Source: Macrosoma leucophasiata (lineage: Eukaryota; Arthropoda; Insecta; Lepidoptera; Hedylidae). From it: a stretch of 64,000 nt of DNA. Location of the stretch: contig JAWQUS010000003.1 of the NCBI GenBank assembly GCA_036365455.1, forward strand, positions 4,608,001 through 4,672,000, given 5' to 3'. The notes under the pieces are model-generated. The model was given only the letters and a program-made list of their open reading frames with translations, did not search any database and was not told the DNA's origin. Both the position numbers and the translations under genes were made by a program. Positions within the stretch are counted from its first letter, which is position 1. Every line of letters begins with the position of its first letter. This document shows positions 56,801 to 64,000 of the stretch, piece by piece.

Positions 56801-59800
56801 GTATTTTTGAGTTATATTAATAAAGTTGGTAGAATTTTGTTTGATACAGGTTTATTGCAGTGCCCGTGTTTAGTGAAATAGAATAACAGTGCGAAAACAA
56901 GACCTTTCAGGTTGCCTCCAAAACTTCATTGTAAATGTTCTGGTAAAGTCGCCATCGCTTTACTCGAATGTGACTCACTTGACTGACATAATAAATAATT
57001 AACTGACTGATTCTAACTTTAACGCTGCTTTAATACGAATATGAAATATCGTTTTACTTGACACTGGCAATATGTGTAATAGCGATGCCACTTTAAATTT
57101 AAAAAAAAAACTTCATATAGGGAAGGTGCGAAAGAGATAACGCTCTACAGACTCGAAATAAGCCGAAGTCTCCTTCCTAAGGTCGATGTACAATATTTCT
57201 TATTTGATACCGCAACTTCACGCCTATATTCTCTGAAGGGATAGGCAGTGATGGATAACCGTACCACCGATACGACAGTTATGTTTTGGCCCATGTAACA
57301 CGTTTCAAACCTATTGACATCTCGGAGGACCATACCAAACTCCGTAGCTGGGAAACTAGAAAATATAAAAATGCCACTAGCACCAGAGATAAAGGATGGT
57401 AAACCTTTACCCCTGATATTCTTACCCGAAGTTCAAACTAAGGCAGGCAGCAGTAGAAGCCTGCTACAATTAGACTACTGAAGCGGTAAATTATTAAAAA
57501 AATAAGATTATTCCAGCAAAGACTCTTTCGACTTTTTTCGTTAATTTTTCAATACATAATTTCATTATTAAACAAATTCAATAGACCCAAAATTAGGCAC
57601 TATTTATCTATATCACTGCAACAAAATCTCTTCTAGCAACATTAAAAGCGTAAAATGTAATGAATACGAGGCATCACGCCAATGTTCCATCCACAACAGT
57701 GTATCTAAAACATTATATTTCAAACAATATATTAAATTAACATACAGATAAGTTTGTATCGAGATGTTAGGAATACACAGTTTAATAATATGTGGGTGTA
57801 GCTCCGGCCTCGTTTGATTAATAGATTGGAATTAATTTAATTTAAACGATGGTTTGCCGCGGACATGGTTTTAGAGAATTCTGCTTTGCATATTCTATTA
57901 TTGTAATAACTTATTATTAACACTCAACTTACATGTCCTAATCTATTTTTTTTTTAATGATTTGGTAAATTTTTACATGTAAGTGAACGATGATCATATT
58001 ACCTGTTAGTAGTTACATTGAGGGTTGTATCCTGGGCACATTATAAACTAAACTGTGGTACCATGTTGCCAAAAATTACACCTCTCAAAGCTTAGGTAGG
58101 TACTTGGTTACTGTTTTTTTCCTAGATATGTACCTAATGAAAGTGGCAAATAAGTACACGGTTCATATTGATAACAGCTCAATGGTAGCGTGAGCTGTTG
58201 ATGCAAAAGCCCAATCCTGAGACTAAATATGATGTAGAAATTACGGTGCAGATCTGATACCATCTAACCAGAATGCGATAGTGTTGAGCGCTATCGATTG
58301 GTAGCAGAAGGATTAGGAATTGCGATACGAGTAGTGCCTACGCCTAGAGCTCCGTCATTGGAAACTCCGTCAGTAAATTAATTGAACCGCTTTCGAACAT
58401 CGCCATCCGATTTCTATAACAAATATGTATATTTCTAGAATAGCCGTTTATGTGTATTATAGGTACTGCAAAATATTTAAATTGAAATCAACACATCGCT
58501 TGTATTGGACTGTAAATACATAAAGCTCTCGAGCAGAGCGTCGAAATTCGAGTGTTTAATCGAAACTTTCTTTGCTGAATGATTCTTCTACATTAATCAA
58601 TAAGTATCAAATAATTGAATAATAAAATTGTTTATTCCATAATTGACTTTTAAAGATAAACATGCAAGATGGTTTGAGAAAACTTAAAGAAATGTTTATG
58701 TATAGTGTGTATAAAAGCATCCACGATATATGTTTACATCTAGTGTGGGATGTGAGTGTAAACTTAATTATCTTATTTATTTATCTTTCCAGAAAAAATA
58801 AATCAGGCTGTTTGTGTGTATTTTACTCAAGAAGCATTTGTGCTGTAAAATATTTAAATTGAAATCAATACGTCGCTTGTATCGAAATGTAAATACACAA
58901 AGCTCTCGAGAAGATCGTCGAGATTCGAAACTTTCTCTTATTTGAATAAGTTTCAAATAATTCCATGATTGTTTATTCGATTTGTTCGTTTGTTTATCGG
59001 AATTTTATAAAGTTTCGCATATATTTATTTGTTTGATAATGAAGAAAAGGGTAGTGTGGTGCTTTTTAAAGAAACACTTGCAATATGGTAAGAGAAAACA
59101 TAGGTATAGAAATGCCTTGCCATTTTCCACTCATGAAGTCTAAAAGTTTTTGTTTCTGAACCAGTATTTTGACGACTCGATTCATCCAGCGGCGTGTGAC
59201 GATCACTCAAATCGAGGGTCGCGGGTTCAACCCCGCACCAACACTAATATTAGTATGGCCTACCTGTATTTGTAAGTGTTTGTCTATGTGTTGATTTGTC
59301 TACACACACACAAACACGTGCCTACGCCCGCGAGCTCCGTCACTGGAGCTCTACCACCAGCTCAATTATTTATTTGTCTGAACAGAAAAGTAAAATATTG
59401 TTAATATTCAATTATATCATAATGTCTCTCGTCAGCACGGGGTCCAATTTGAACCCCGGACCTTTGTCAGGCTTGCGCGGGGGGACATGGGGGGTCCAAC
59501 ACGTAGAGGCCCTTTCGAGAATTTTGATCTACTTTGTAATGGGTTATATTCGGCGGGACCTCTCTCTGGCTGCATCAATAGTTAATACAGACACAGATAG
59601 ACCCCGCAGAATATAATGGTACTATTGTAATGATAAGTGATTCGCCAAACTTTGGGCTATGAGGGTGAACTGGAGGGACTAGCTGGCAGGGCCTATGGAG
59701 TGAGATCCGGCACCTGCCTATATTCAACATCTCTCATTATCGAATCCTACTTTAGGCAGGTGGTGACTCGCCTCTCCGTGGTGGGCCCCCCAAACAGCCA

Positions 59801-62800
59801 ACCCGATGGTCGACGGGGGGCAACACTGTTGAGAGAGGCTGGGGGTGTCGAGAGGTGTGGCCCCGGTTTCACCATCACGGGCGAGTAATCTCGAGCTCGG
59901 CGCGGGCTTCCCCGCTATTATGCCTTTAGACACTTCCACCCCCGAGTGAATGGCTCTTGCAGAAATTTAGACAACAGCCTATTAACTAAATTAAAATTGA
60001 CTGTTGTCTAATTAAAATTGGCCAGTCAGAGAATGAAGGCAAGCCAGAGGTGAGAGACCTGATGCTTTGTCCGGCCGTGGGGCGGACGAGGCGGGGCCTA
60101 GTTGATGATGCCCAGCTCGAGATGATGGTAAGGGGTGGTGATGGTATGGTGTGTCGCTACTCACCAACAGCTCGCCACAAGCTGCTCTGCCTCCATATAA
60201 TTATTATTATGTGTGTATTTTACTCCAGAATTATTTATTTGTCCTGTTAAATATTTTAATTGATATCGCTTGTATCGAAGTGTAAATAAACACAAAGCTG
60301 TCGAAGGATGGAAGCCCACATGTTTTATATCTTATTCCATTTGAACTCTCTTTCCGTATTAAATTATAAACTTTTCTTAACTTAAATAATGCCACAATAA
60401 AGCAATATTTCAGAGTTGAAAGAAATTCAATTTTACCTTGGTGGGCCTTCTTTTATTATTTAATTAACCATTCTTCAGGCGCGGTTTGAACTTTTGCAGA
60501 TTTAATTACAACCATTATTACTATAATAATACCTGATGATGTTGAATTAGGCAAGCTCTTTGTACTTTGGAATATAATGAAAAAAAAATACAACAAGAGA
60601 GGCGAGCTTGTTGAAAAAATAGTCAAACTAATCCAAAAATTCTACTTTAGATTTCTGTTAAAGACAATTTTTATTATTCATTTCAATAATCTCTAACTTG
60701 TGACTGCCTGGGTCTACCTCATAAAAAACTGTCAAATGAAAAACTTATGTCAGCAAAGACAAAGTATCAGTAGGCGAACTTGTCCCCTAAATAAGTTTGA
60801 ACTTGTCAAAGAAACAACTTAATTAAATATTCATTCAAATAGTTTTCAAAACTCTTTCAAGTTGATGATCACCTGCCTTCGACCAGTACTCAAGTTCCAG
60901 AACATGTTCTAAATATAAATTAACAAACCAAACTGTGGTAATGCATAAAAATTATTTTTTTTACGCATGTAGGTACAGTCTTATCCTCTAAGGTGAATAT
61001 TTATGGCATCAACTAATAAAAACATCTTAGGCTTATACGCAACCCACGATTTATGAACCATGTATTTGTGTTCCCCGATAATTTTATATGTGGTGAATCC
61101 TAGGTATAGAATTAATCCTTGAACCTTGATTGTTTTCCAAACCTCCCTGGGTAGAACGAAATCTCAGGCTAAAAGATTCTTACAGCTCAAATCCAAAAGT
61201 GTAACCGTGATTTCTGGTTACACAGAAATGTGAATAGTAGGTAATGGTTTCCCTTGATAAAACTTGCCGTCAGCTGCCTTCAATTCGAGTTTCATGCAAG
61301 TTTATGACGGTAAACTAGATTTGAGCGCTGTTTGAGAAGATCATCAAGCCAAACCCAAGAGCATCAACGTCCATTCGATAATATCTTAACTTTATCCTAT
61401 TTTTTTGTTATTAGATAAGTAAAAACCTTCTCAGTCAAAAATCCTGAATAAACCATTCGAAACTCGATTCTGCTTTGCTGGACACCACAACACACAATAA
61501 CGTTAAAATATACAGACTATAAGATTGCAAGTGGGACAGTGTCTAGCCTAAATAACCTTGAACAAGCCTGACCAGAGCTAAAGCCAAATCCAATCCATCA
61601 ACCGAATCCAAATCAATTCACGAAACAAATAGCCTCAGGGTGTTATAAAGAAAGTAATGGCCCATTACATTACAGCAAGACAAAGGCCGGTTCATTGGAA
61701 TTGTTTCACAATGAGAAGTAATTAGCGCGATGCTATGGCGTATTGTGAGATTTTGTATAAGAAAATTAAATTCGAGATTTGCGCCCATTGTGAGAGATTA
61801 TAGTTACTTATGGGTAACCAGGTCAACCAGAAACTGGAGAAATGTATTGATTATTCGATTTGTAGGTTTGGGGGCAATTTATATTGTTAGATATACTTAT
61901 CGCCTAGCACAGATTATGTTAAAACGTTTTAAATACCTACTCGTAAAATAAATAATGAAGTTCTGCTCCAGCTCCCGTGATCAAACTTAAGAAGTTTATG
62001 GCCTTGGTTACAAATCCTTTCGTTAGGCTGGGCTAGTCCAGAGGTTGCAGGTTCTAATCTCGCCCGAAGTCTAATTTTTCTCTCCATGTTTCTTTGATTC
62101 GTGAATGTTCCCAAAATGTTCACGCTGTTTACTAACATTCAATGACAACCGGACAGAAATTTGGCTTCAACTATATTTTTTTAATAAGTGAAGGTAGGCA
62201 GCTCGTCTCATCACGGCTCTTGTCTACTTCATCGGGCAACTGGCGAGGGCAAAGGGCTCTCAGTCTAAATAAATTTACACAACTGCCTAACTGAGACTCT
62301 TGTGGATTTACACTTTAGGACGTTGCGGGGCGACGCGTACGACATAATTATGCGACGTTTAACTCTTAAACTCTAGTCATCGGTTGGTAGCTGATGGTAA
62401 CTGGAATAAGGCCGTGGCAGGTTCGGGGCGGGTAGATCGGATGTAGAAAATGCTCGTTGATCGTGACAATGGCCAACTTAATCTCATTGTCGGGCTCTTT
62501 TAAGACAAGACCATGCAAGTTCCCTTTATATACAACTTCCCCACGTTATATCCCACCACCTCCCATTCCCCTTCCTACCTTTCGGTATACGGGGCTAAAC
62601 ATGGGATATCAAGAAACACGTCTGCTAAACGTCTGCTTCCATGAATTTCTGGATCTCCCTACAAGTTATTTGTATTTAATTGTCTTTAATTTGTCCTTAT
62701 TATGTTACCGCACAACACAACAAAAAAAACACACAGAGTACTTCGTGCGGTATGTTCGCGCTAGGATTTATAAAGAACTTGACTTTTTTATGTTATGGAA

Positions 62801-63376
62801 GTGGCAAACAAGCATGAAGTTCACATACATGTTAAGTGATGACTGCAGCCTATAGACACCCACACAAAGACCAAAGTCCACTGCTGAGGCCTAAGGTCTT
62901 ATGCCTTTGTAAAGGAAATTACCGGACCGTACAATACCACCTGACCGGAACACGATCGTGCTGAACACTACCATTTAGCGGCAAGTATATTAGGTAATGC
63001 GGTGGTGCCTACGCCCGCGAGATCCGTCACTGGAGCTCTACCTCCAGTGACTTACCCCTCATTTTACTCAGCAGCTTAATTCAGTAACTTCCTGACGTTG
63101 TGCCAACGATGTGCAAAAGTGCTTCCCAACTTTAATCGTTGGACCAAGCGTTATCACCTCGCCTGGTCAGAGGATCGACCATTTTCGTCGGAGGAACATT
63201 AAATCCCGTTCTTTCAGAAGATTATTGCTTGCGCATTTAACTATTTTTTTGTTCTAGCGGAGTTCCGTTACGAGGCTGTGATCGTGGTGCACAAGGATCT
63301 GCCCATCAACAATCTAGACCAGCTGAAAGGCCTGAAATCCTGCCACACCGGAGTTAATAGGAACGTCGGTTACAAG
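41823..63376 (+). CDS. Tsf1: Transferrin, N-terminal four exons (gene continues beyond window)
   Basis: Exons 41823-41889, 45986-46088, 54345-54484 and 63258-63376 join in frame to 143 residues of an insect transferrin (family size near 680). Signal peptide MTLKYILVLIALAGVHVNC precedes YKLCVPAQFMKSCEEML, the start of the N-lobe. Cysteines 26, 36, 52 and 60 fit the family pattern. D75 in FVPVDPEDMY sits where vertebrate transferrins have the Asp iron ligand, and Y108 in EFRYEAVIVV where they have the first Tyr ligand. SCHTGVNRNVGYK is the family signature. The product is a secreted haemolymph iron carrier also used to withhold iron during infection. Introns of 4.1, 8.3 and 8.8 kb are packed with mobile elements. 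All splice sites are GT-AG. The remaining N-lobe and C-lobe lie to the right. Tsf1 is favoured over other insect transferrins by the close match of these exons to lepidopteran Tsf1 as I remember it. Confidence 0.93.
42325..42605. mobile_element. GTTCCGTAC-type MITE fragment in intron 1
   Basis: GACCAAGTGCGAGTCGGACT, GAGTTCCGTACCATT, then ACCGTCTTTACCCTTTGGGT. Related to 20578-20845. Confidence 0.55.
42729..42756. repeat. TA microsatellite
   Basis: About 13 uninterrupted AT units. Confidence 0.85.
42757..42957 (+). mobile_element. Helitron-like element
   Basis: Starts near TCTTAATATATATAAATCTC and ends CGGTACGGGCCGCTAG followed by T (42957). Termini fit TC...CTAG. Shares the GAAGCCGG-GCGGGCCGCTAG end with 50690-50907. 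Confidence 0.6.
43018..43172 (-). repeat. SINE-like family B, 3' half
   Basis: AGTAGCAAACAAGCATGCCG to TCGGAAATTACA, cut off where the following retroelement begins. Confidence 0.8.
43173..43258 (+). mobile_element. RTE-tailed repeat fragment
   Basis: GATAAAACTACCGCCGCCGC, AATCCGCATGCCAAGCAT and GGCATATACCCCTATGGGG match the other RTE-tailed copies. Joined directly to a LINE reverse transcriptase. Confidence 0.6.
43260..44795 (+). pseudogene. Second Jockey/CR1-type LINE copy, frameshifted
   Basis: Closely similar to 12866-14306 but starts about 110 bp further 5', encoding WKTALVHPIPKKGDRSDPAN before NYRPIA. It is broken by three net insertions relative to copy 1: near 43570 (after EALAIA), near 44372 (extra A in the CTCAAAACATC segment) and near 44628 (CTAACAATA). 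The YADD catalytic motif is still readable near 43840. It ends with the same 3' tail and A run. It lies in transferrin intron 1, same strand as the gene. Dead copy. Confidence 0.88.
44808..45670 (-). mobile_element. MITE-like repeat M9 interrupted by an RTE insertion
   Basis: 44808-44938 and 45588-45665 together match the inverse of the continuous copy at 52210-52445 (TGGACACTTCGACGTCCCGC; CACGTCACTGATTGATGTCT). Confidence 0.75.
44939..45575 (+). pseudogene. 5'-truncated RTE-clade LINE, C-terminal part of its polyprotein
   Basis: Frame 44940-45119 encodes MVEGTALEVVDDYVYLGQTV and continues, after a shift near 45105, in 45062-45556 with YGTETWSLT, KLKWQWAGYITRRTDGRWGR, RSPTRWTDDLVKVAG and the end LQWTSFG. 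This is the post-reverse-transcriptase region of RTE-type elements common in Lepidoptera. A tail of ATG trinucleotides (45558-45575) and a 12-bp target duplication ACGCACACAGGT (44927-44938 and 45576-45587) define the insertion exactly. Non-functional. Confidence 0.88.
45690..45928 (-). repeat. SINE-like family B copy
   Basis: GTTAAGTGATGACTGCAGCC to CTGGAACTCTACCACCAGTA; ends about 57 bp before transferrin exon 2. Confidence 0.82.
45986..46088 (+). CDS. Tsf1: Transferrin exon 2
   Basis: Acceptor CTAATTTCAG; donor AG|GTAAGT. Codes (Y)KLCVPAQFMKSCEEML through IECIPARD plus two bases of Arg. Confidence 0.93.
46230..46440 (+). mobile_element. Helitron-like fragment in intron 2
   Basis: GGAACGGCTGGACCGACTTT then GCGGACGAAGTCGCGGGGG and GCAGCTAG followed by T. 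It shares parts with 51070-51290, which runs in the opposite sense. Confidence 0.5.
46694..46836. mobile_element. MITE M8, copy 2
   Basis: CCCCCTTATTCATAAACGTA to ACGTTTATGAATAAGG with the interior AACTGACAAAGACAAAGCAT shared with 39139-39280. Confidence 0.85.
46840..47262. other. Intron 2, nothing identified
   Basis: AT-rich; a minus open frame of 102 residues here is low-complexity and hydrophobic and looks random. Confidence 0.35.
47265..48036. mobile_element. Cluster of GGCTGGGTTGCACC-type MITEs
   Basis: GGCTGGGTTTCATCATCTTA (47270), GGCTGGGTTGCACCAAGATA (47562) and the inverted TTTTGGTGCAACCGGAC (48015) are family ends. A SINE B copy interrupts the second element. Confidence 0.6.
47590..47772 (-). 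repeat. SINE-like family B copy inside a MITE
   Basis: ACTGCAGCCTATAGACACTA to ACCATTTAGCGGCAAGTG, preceded by a T run. Confidence 0.8.
48413..48666 (+). mobile_element. Helitron-like element, copy 2
   Basis: TCTTATCTAAATATAAAAATC at the 5' side and GTTTGCCGGGTCAACTAG followed by T at the 3' end. Same family as 3180-3404. Confidence 0.6.
48667..49059. other. Intron 2, unassigned
   Basis: 48860-48960 has a CCCGCATGTCCCGCATTC repeat-like GC patch without partner. Confidence 0.3.
49066..50330. mobile_element. 1265-bp TIR DNA transposon, non-autonomous, 6-bp target duplication
   Basis: The left end GGGGTTATTCGTCATC is inverted at the right end (GATGACGAATAACCCC). The arms stay alignable for about 110 bp, including AATATTTCTGTCGTCAACTC and several copies of the GTCGGGCGAG motif. 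ATCTAC flanks both sides (49060-49065, 50331-50336). The interior has no transposase frame. It holds a LINE tail insertion (49390-49625) and a ~110-bp direct duplication (49690-49800 against 49980-50090). Superfamily unknown. Confidence 0.85.
49390..49625 (-). pseudogene. LINE 3' fragment, C-terminal peptide
   Basis: On minus, a 69-residue frame (49621-49412) reads GRPRLTYHDQIGRILSDGGV then RNRRACMKRMMKVDEAREVC and WRSTLSAYPVRDLA, a typical end of an endonuclease/reverse-transcriptase LINE, followed by a TACA-repeat tail. A second copy is at 52920-53230. Confidence 0.7.
50557..50689. other. Unassigned intron 2 segment
   Basis: Shares AGCTGACGTGAAAACGT with 21955-21972; otherwise unknown. Confidence 0.3.
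50690..50907 (+). mobile_element. Non-autonomous Helitron, complete termini
   Basis: Begins TCTATACTAATACGAGTATT after an A, carries GCTGAAGAGTTTGTTTATTT and ends GGGGCGGGCCGCTAG before a T, as Helitrons do. Confidence 0.7.
51070..51300 (-). mobile_element. Helitron-like fragment
   Basis: CTAGATGTGCCCGCGACTTC, AAAATCGGTCCAGCCGTTCC and CAGACAGACAGACAAACA. Related to 46230-46440. Confidence 0.5.
51668..51801. mobile_element. MITE M2, copy 2
   Basis: The 134-bp element with ends GGCCAAATACTCAAACGTCA / TGACGTTTGAGTATTTGGCC, exact over 20 bp. Confidence 0.85.
52210..52450 (+). mobile_element. MITE-like repeat M9, uninterrupted copy
   Basis: GCGGAGACTCCGCCAAAATT to CGGGACGTCGAAGTGTCCAT. Provides the empty site for the RTE insertion at 44.9 kb (CCGGTGTGCGTAGCACGT). 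Confidence 0.75.
52451..52915. other. Intron 2, AT-rich, nothing identified
   Basis: No feature seen. Confidence 0.3.
52920..53230 (-). pseudogene. LINE 3' fragment, second copy
   Basis: Matches 49390-49625 (GTAGAGCGCCAGATATCCCG; TTGGTCATGGTAGGACAG) and extends further into the coding part, now without an intact frame. Confidence 0.7.
53473..53901. mobile_element. MITE M3, short copy
   Basis: Ends CAAAGGAGATGTTGC / GCAACATCTCCTTTTG. It lacks the extra middle block of 18503-19163. Confidence 0.82.
53902..54127 (+). repeat. SINE-like family B copy
   Basis: Starts CTGGTGGTAGAGTTCCAGTG at the edge of M3, has a duplicated GTGTAGGAG block, and breaks off at TGGTCTTTGTGCC into the RTE-tailed repeat. 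Confidence 0.82.
54128..54232 (+). mobile_element. RTE-tailed repeat fragment
   Basis: TGCGATCGCTTATCCGCATG to GCACATCTTTCGGCTGATAT and a GATGAT end. Confidence 0.6.
54233..54320 (-). repeat. SINE family A head, next to transferrin exon 3
   Basis: ATCGAACCTAGGATCCCAGC to GGACTACTGAGGCAGTAA; only the tRNA-like head remains, ending 24 bp before the exon. Confidence 0.8.
54345..54484 (+). CDS. Tsf1: Transferrin exon 3
   Basis: Acceptor TTCATCTTGCAG; donor G|GTAAGT. Codes VDCLSYVQQRQADFVPVDPE through RTDDEPD, GC-rich against its surroundings. Confidence 0.95.
54775..55085 (+). mobile_element. RTE-tailed repeat interrupted by a small MITE
   Basis: ATAAACCTACCACCAATACG then, after the insertion, GGGTAGGCTTTTGTCCAG and AGTGGACGTCTTTCGTTTG. 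Confidence 0.6.
54846..55034. mobile_element. MITE M11, 189 bp
   Basis: TAGGCTTACCATA at the left and TATGGTAAGCCTA at the right are exact inverted repeats. The interior repeats CCGGTTTGACCGGGATAGTC-like blocks. Target duplication ambiguous because TAGGCT occurs in the host repeat. Confidence 0.65.
55100..55343. mobile_element. MITE M5, copy 2
   Basis: CAATCGAGCCTAGGAAGGAG to GGCTCGATGTGCAATATT, the right arm extending through GTTGAGTACTGTA. Confidence 0.8.
55366..55655 (-). repeat. SINE-like family B copy, full length
   Basis: AAGTGGCAAACAAGCTTGCA to CACTGGAGCTCGCGCTCACT. Confidence 0.88.
55660..56065. other. Intron 3, AT-rich, nothing identified
   Basis: No feature seen. Confidence 0.3.
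56070..56331. mobile_element. MITE M5, copy 3
   Basis: TACAGTATCCAACAGTAAAT / AAGAGCACTGTA ends; the body matches copy 1 with a partial deletion. Confidence 0.75.
56337..56582 (+). mobile_element. Helitron-like element, copy 3
   Basis: AAAAATCAATTGCTGTTCGC to GTTTGCCGAGTCAGCTAG followed by T, lying exactly between two M5 copies. Confidence 0.6.
56583..57203. mobile_element. MITE M5, copy 4, carrying a 380-bp insertion
   Basis: The M5 sequence stops after ACAAACGTCAAACAGGGA (56741) and resumes with AGGTGCGAAAGAGATAACG (57124). The intervening block is AT-rich, has an A run near its end and no match elsewhere in the window. Confidence 0.7.
57208..57490 (-). repeat. SINE family A copy
   Basis: ACTTCACGCCTATATTCTCT to ATTAGACTACTGAAGCGGTA; diverged but nearly full length. 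Confidence 0.75.
57495..58130. other. Intron 3, AT-rich, nothing identified
   Basis: No feature seen. Confidence 0.3.
58135..58378 (-). repeat. SINE-like family B, diverged
   Basis: GAAAGTGGCAAATAAGTACA to GAGCTCCGTCATTGGAAACT. Confidence 0.65.
59317..59362 (-). repeat. SINE-like family B, 5' end only
   Basis: CGTGCCTACGCCCGCGAGCT to GGAGCTCTACCACCAG, preceded by CA repeats and a SINE F-like piece with a B box (GGGTTCAACCCC). Confidence 0.75.
59400..60200. other. GC-rich block of unknown origin
   Basis: An 800-bp island of high GC (GGGGGGACATGGGGGGTCC; GGTGGGCCCCCCAAACAGCC) in AT-rich intron DNA, with short frames on both strands but no recognisable protein. It probably is a retrotransposon untranslated or decayed coding segment. 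Confidence 0.35.
60311..62005. other. Intron 3, AT-rich, nothing identified
   Basis: 1.7 kb without recognisable repeat or exon. This is the longest quiet stretch of the intron and could hold regulatory DNA. Confidence 0.35.
62010..62100 (+). repeat. SINE family D fragment
   Basis: GGCTGGGCTAGTCCAG arm, B box GCAGGTTCTAATC, then CCCGAAGTCTAATTTTTC as in 3140-3165. Confidence 0.6.
62180..62345. repeat. Repeat E copy
   Basis: GCTCGTCTCATCACGGCTCT to TTTACACAACTGCC, shared in inverse with 33900-34030. Confidence 0.55.
62788..63055 (-). repeat. SINE-like family B copy
   Basis: GGAAGTGGCAAACAAGCATG to CACTGGAGCTCTACCTCCAG; ends about 200 bp before transferrin exon 4. Confidence 0.85.
63258..63376 (+). 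CDS. Tsf1: Transferrin exon 4
   Basis: Acceptor TTTTTTTGTTCTAG; donor AAG|GTGCGT. Codes (A)EFRYEAVIVVHKDLPINN through SCHTGVNRNVGYK, phase 0 at the end. Confidence 0.94.
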
Positions 63377-64000
63377 GTGCGTTGATAGATTTCAGATATA
63401 TTTATTATCATGATCTTGTTTCGGACAAATTTTAATGAAAACCATACCTAATACTTATTTTTTTCTCCTCAGCTGCGATTTTTTTACTATATTTACTTAT
63501 ACAACACAATTACAATTATATTTACTCATATTATTTAATAGAAAATAAAGGACTTTTTCCTTATATTTGACTTAAATATCGCGAATTCTTAATAAAACGC
63601 GCCAATGCAAAACGAAATACCAATTCCCGAATGTCAAACAATTTTGAATAAACGCGAAGCCCCGTGTTTTCATCTATAAAAAGAATTCGCAACCTTCAAA
63701 TATTTGAGGTCAGTTCTAATATTTTTCAAATAAAATGTTTAACCTTAAGCTTCACCACGTCTCGTCTCATCCAAAGGCAATTTTATTCAAAATGGAATGT
63801 ACGAAATTGTACTGAAGTTATTGGATAAATATTGGAGAAAATTTGGTTTTCGAAGGCTTATATTATTAAAACCGAATTTCTTGAATTTCGAATTTAGTTA
63901 CTGAAATATTATTTTCAAAACAATTTGAACAAATGCATAGGAACTATACCTAATATTCTACGATGATTGATGTGGGCGCAAATAATGGAAGAAATTTAGC
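63377..64000. other. Transferrin intron 4, truncated by window end
   Basis: AT-rich; no further exon or element recognised. Confidence 0.5.

Larger units (their letters stand above)
58440..60310. repeat. Three spaced copies of a ~110-bp direct repeat
   Basis: Units at 58444-58560, 58800-58930 and 60205-60310 share GTGTGTATTTTACTC, AAATATTTAAATTGAAATCA, TCGCTTGTATCGAA and ACACAAAGCTCTCGAG. The last spacing is enlarged by SINE F-like DNA (59160-59300), a SINE B piece and a GC-rich block. Confidence 0.7.

Noticed and set aside
61730..61951. 73-residue plus-strand frame
   Set aside because: No recognisable domain and no transcription or splice signals.
62457..62855. 132-residue plus-strand frame
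   Set aside because: Its C-terminal third is SINE B sequence and the rest has no known similarity.
1..64000. CRISPR arrays, operons or phage-like genes
   Set aside because: The window is eukaryotic; repeats are dispersed and not regularly spaced with unique spacers, and genes have introns.

Overview
The window is nuclear DNA of a moth or butterfly (Lepidoptera). It is AT-rich and intron-bearing. Three host genes can be read from spliced exons, and the rest is a dense mosaic of transposable elements of kinds typical of Lepidoptera: A-tailed and tRNA-headed SINEs, RTE and Jockey/CR1-type LINE remnants, Helitron-like pieces, many small inverted-repeat elements and one Copia LTR retrotransposon. 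The species cannot be named from sequence alone.

Region by region: 1-24.9 kb holds no host gene that I can support. It contains an intact Copia element (6083-10587) with two identical 210-bp LTRs, inserted in a degenerate ~0.5-kb tandem repeat, then a 5'-truncated LINE (12.87-14.3 kb) and many SINEs and MITEs. From 24,985 to 29,847 (+) lies a three-exon gene for a secreted glycine-rich, Lys/Glu-rich 406-residue protein with a good TATA/initiator promoter. From 29.85 to 37.2 kb there are only repeats and plain AT-rich DNA. From 40,431 down to 37,204 (-) lies a four-exon RING-finger gene of the RNF212/ZIP3 meiotic crossover family. It is read from short exons. Head-to-head with it, starting near 41,785 (+), is transferrin: four exons (143 residues of the N-lobe) spread over 21.5 kb, with the gene running off the right end. 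Its introns of 4.1, 8.3 and 8.8 kb are filled with nested mobile elements.

The three host genes show no common pathway: a probable cuticle- or haemolymph-type secreted protein, a meiotic recombination factor and an iron-binding secreted protein. The mobile elements are more connected. The commonest SINE-like repeat (more than 20 copies) has a 3' end resembling the tail of the LINE at 12.9-14.3 kb, which suggests it borrows that LINE's machinery. Several insertions can be dated relative to one another from nesting, target-site duplications and paralogous empty sites. These are Copia in a tandem repeat, an RTE fragment in a MITE, a three-level MITE nest at 38.86-39.48 kb, and a 1.27-kb inverted-repeat transposon with a 6-bp target duplication at 49.07-50.33 kb.

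No CRISPR, rRNA, functional tRNA gene, bacterial-type operon or virus was seen. The best candidates for something undescribed are the apparently intact Copia element, the 1.27-kb TIR transposon, the perfect 36-bp snap-back hairpin at 11.6 kb and the SINE/LINE tail sharing.
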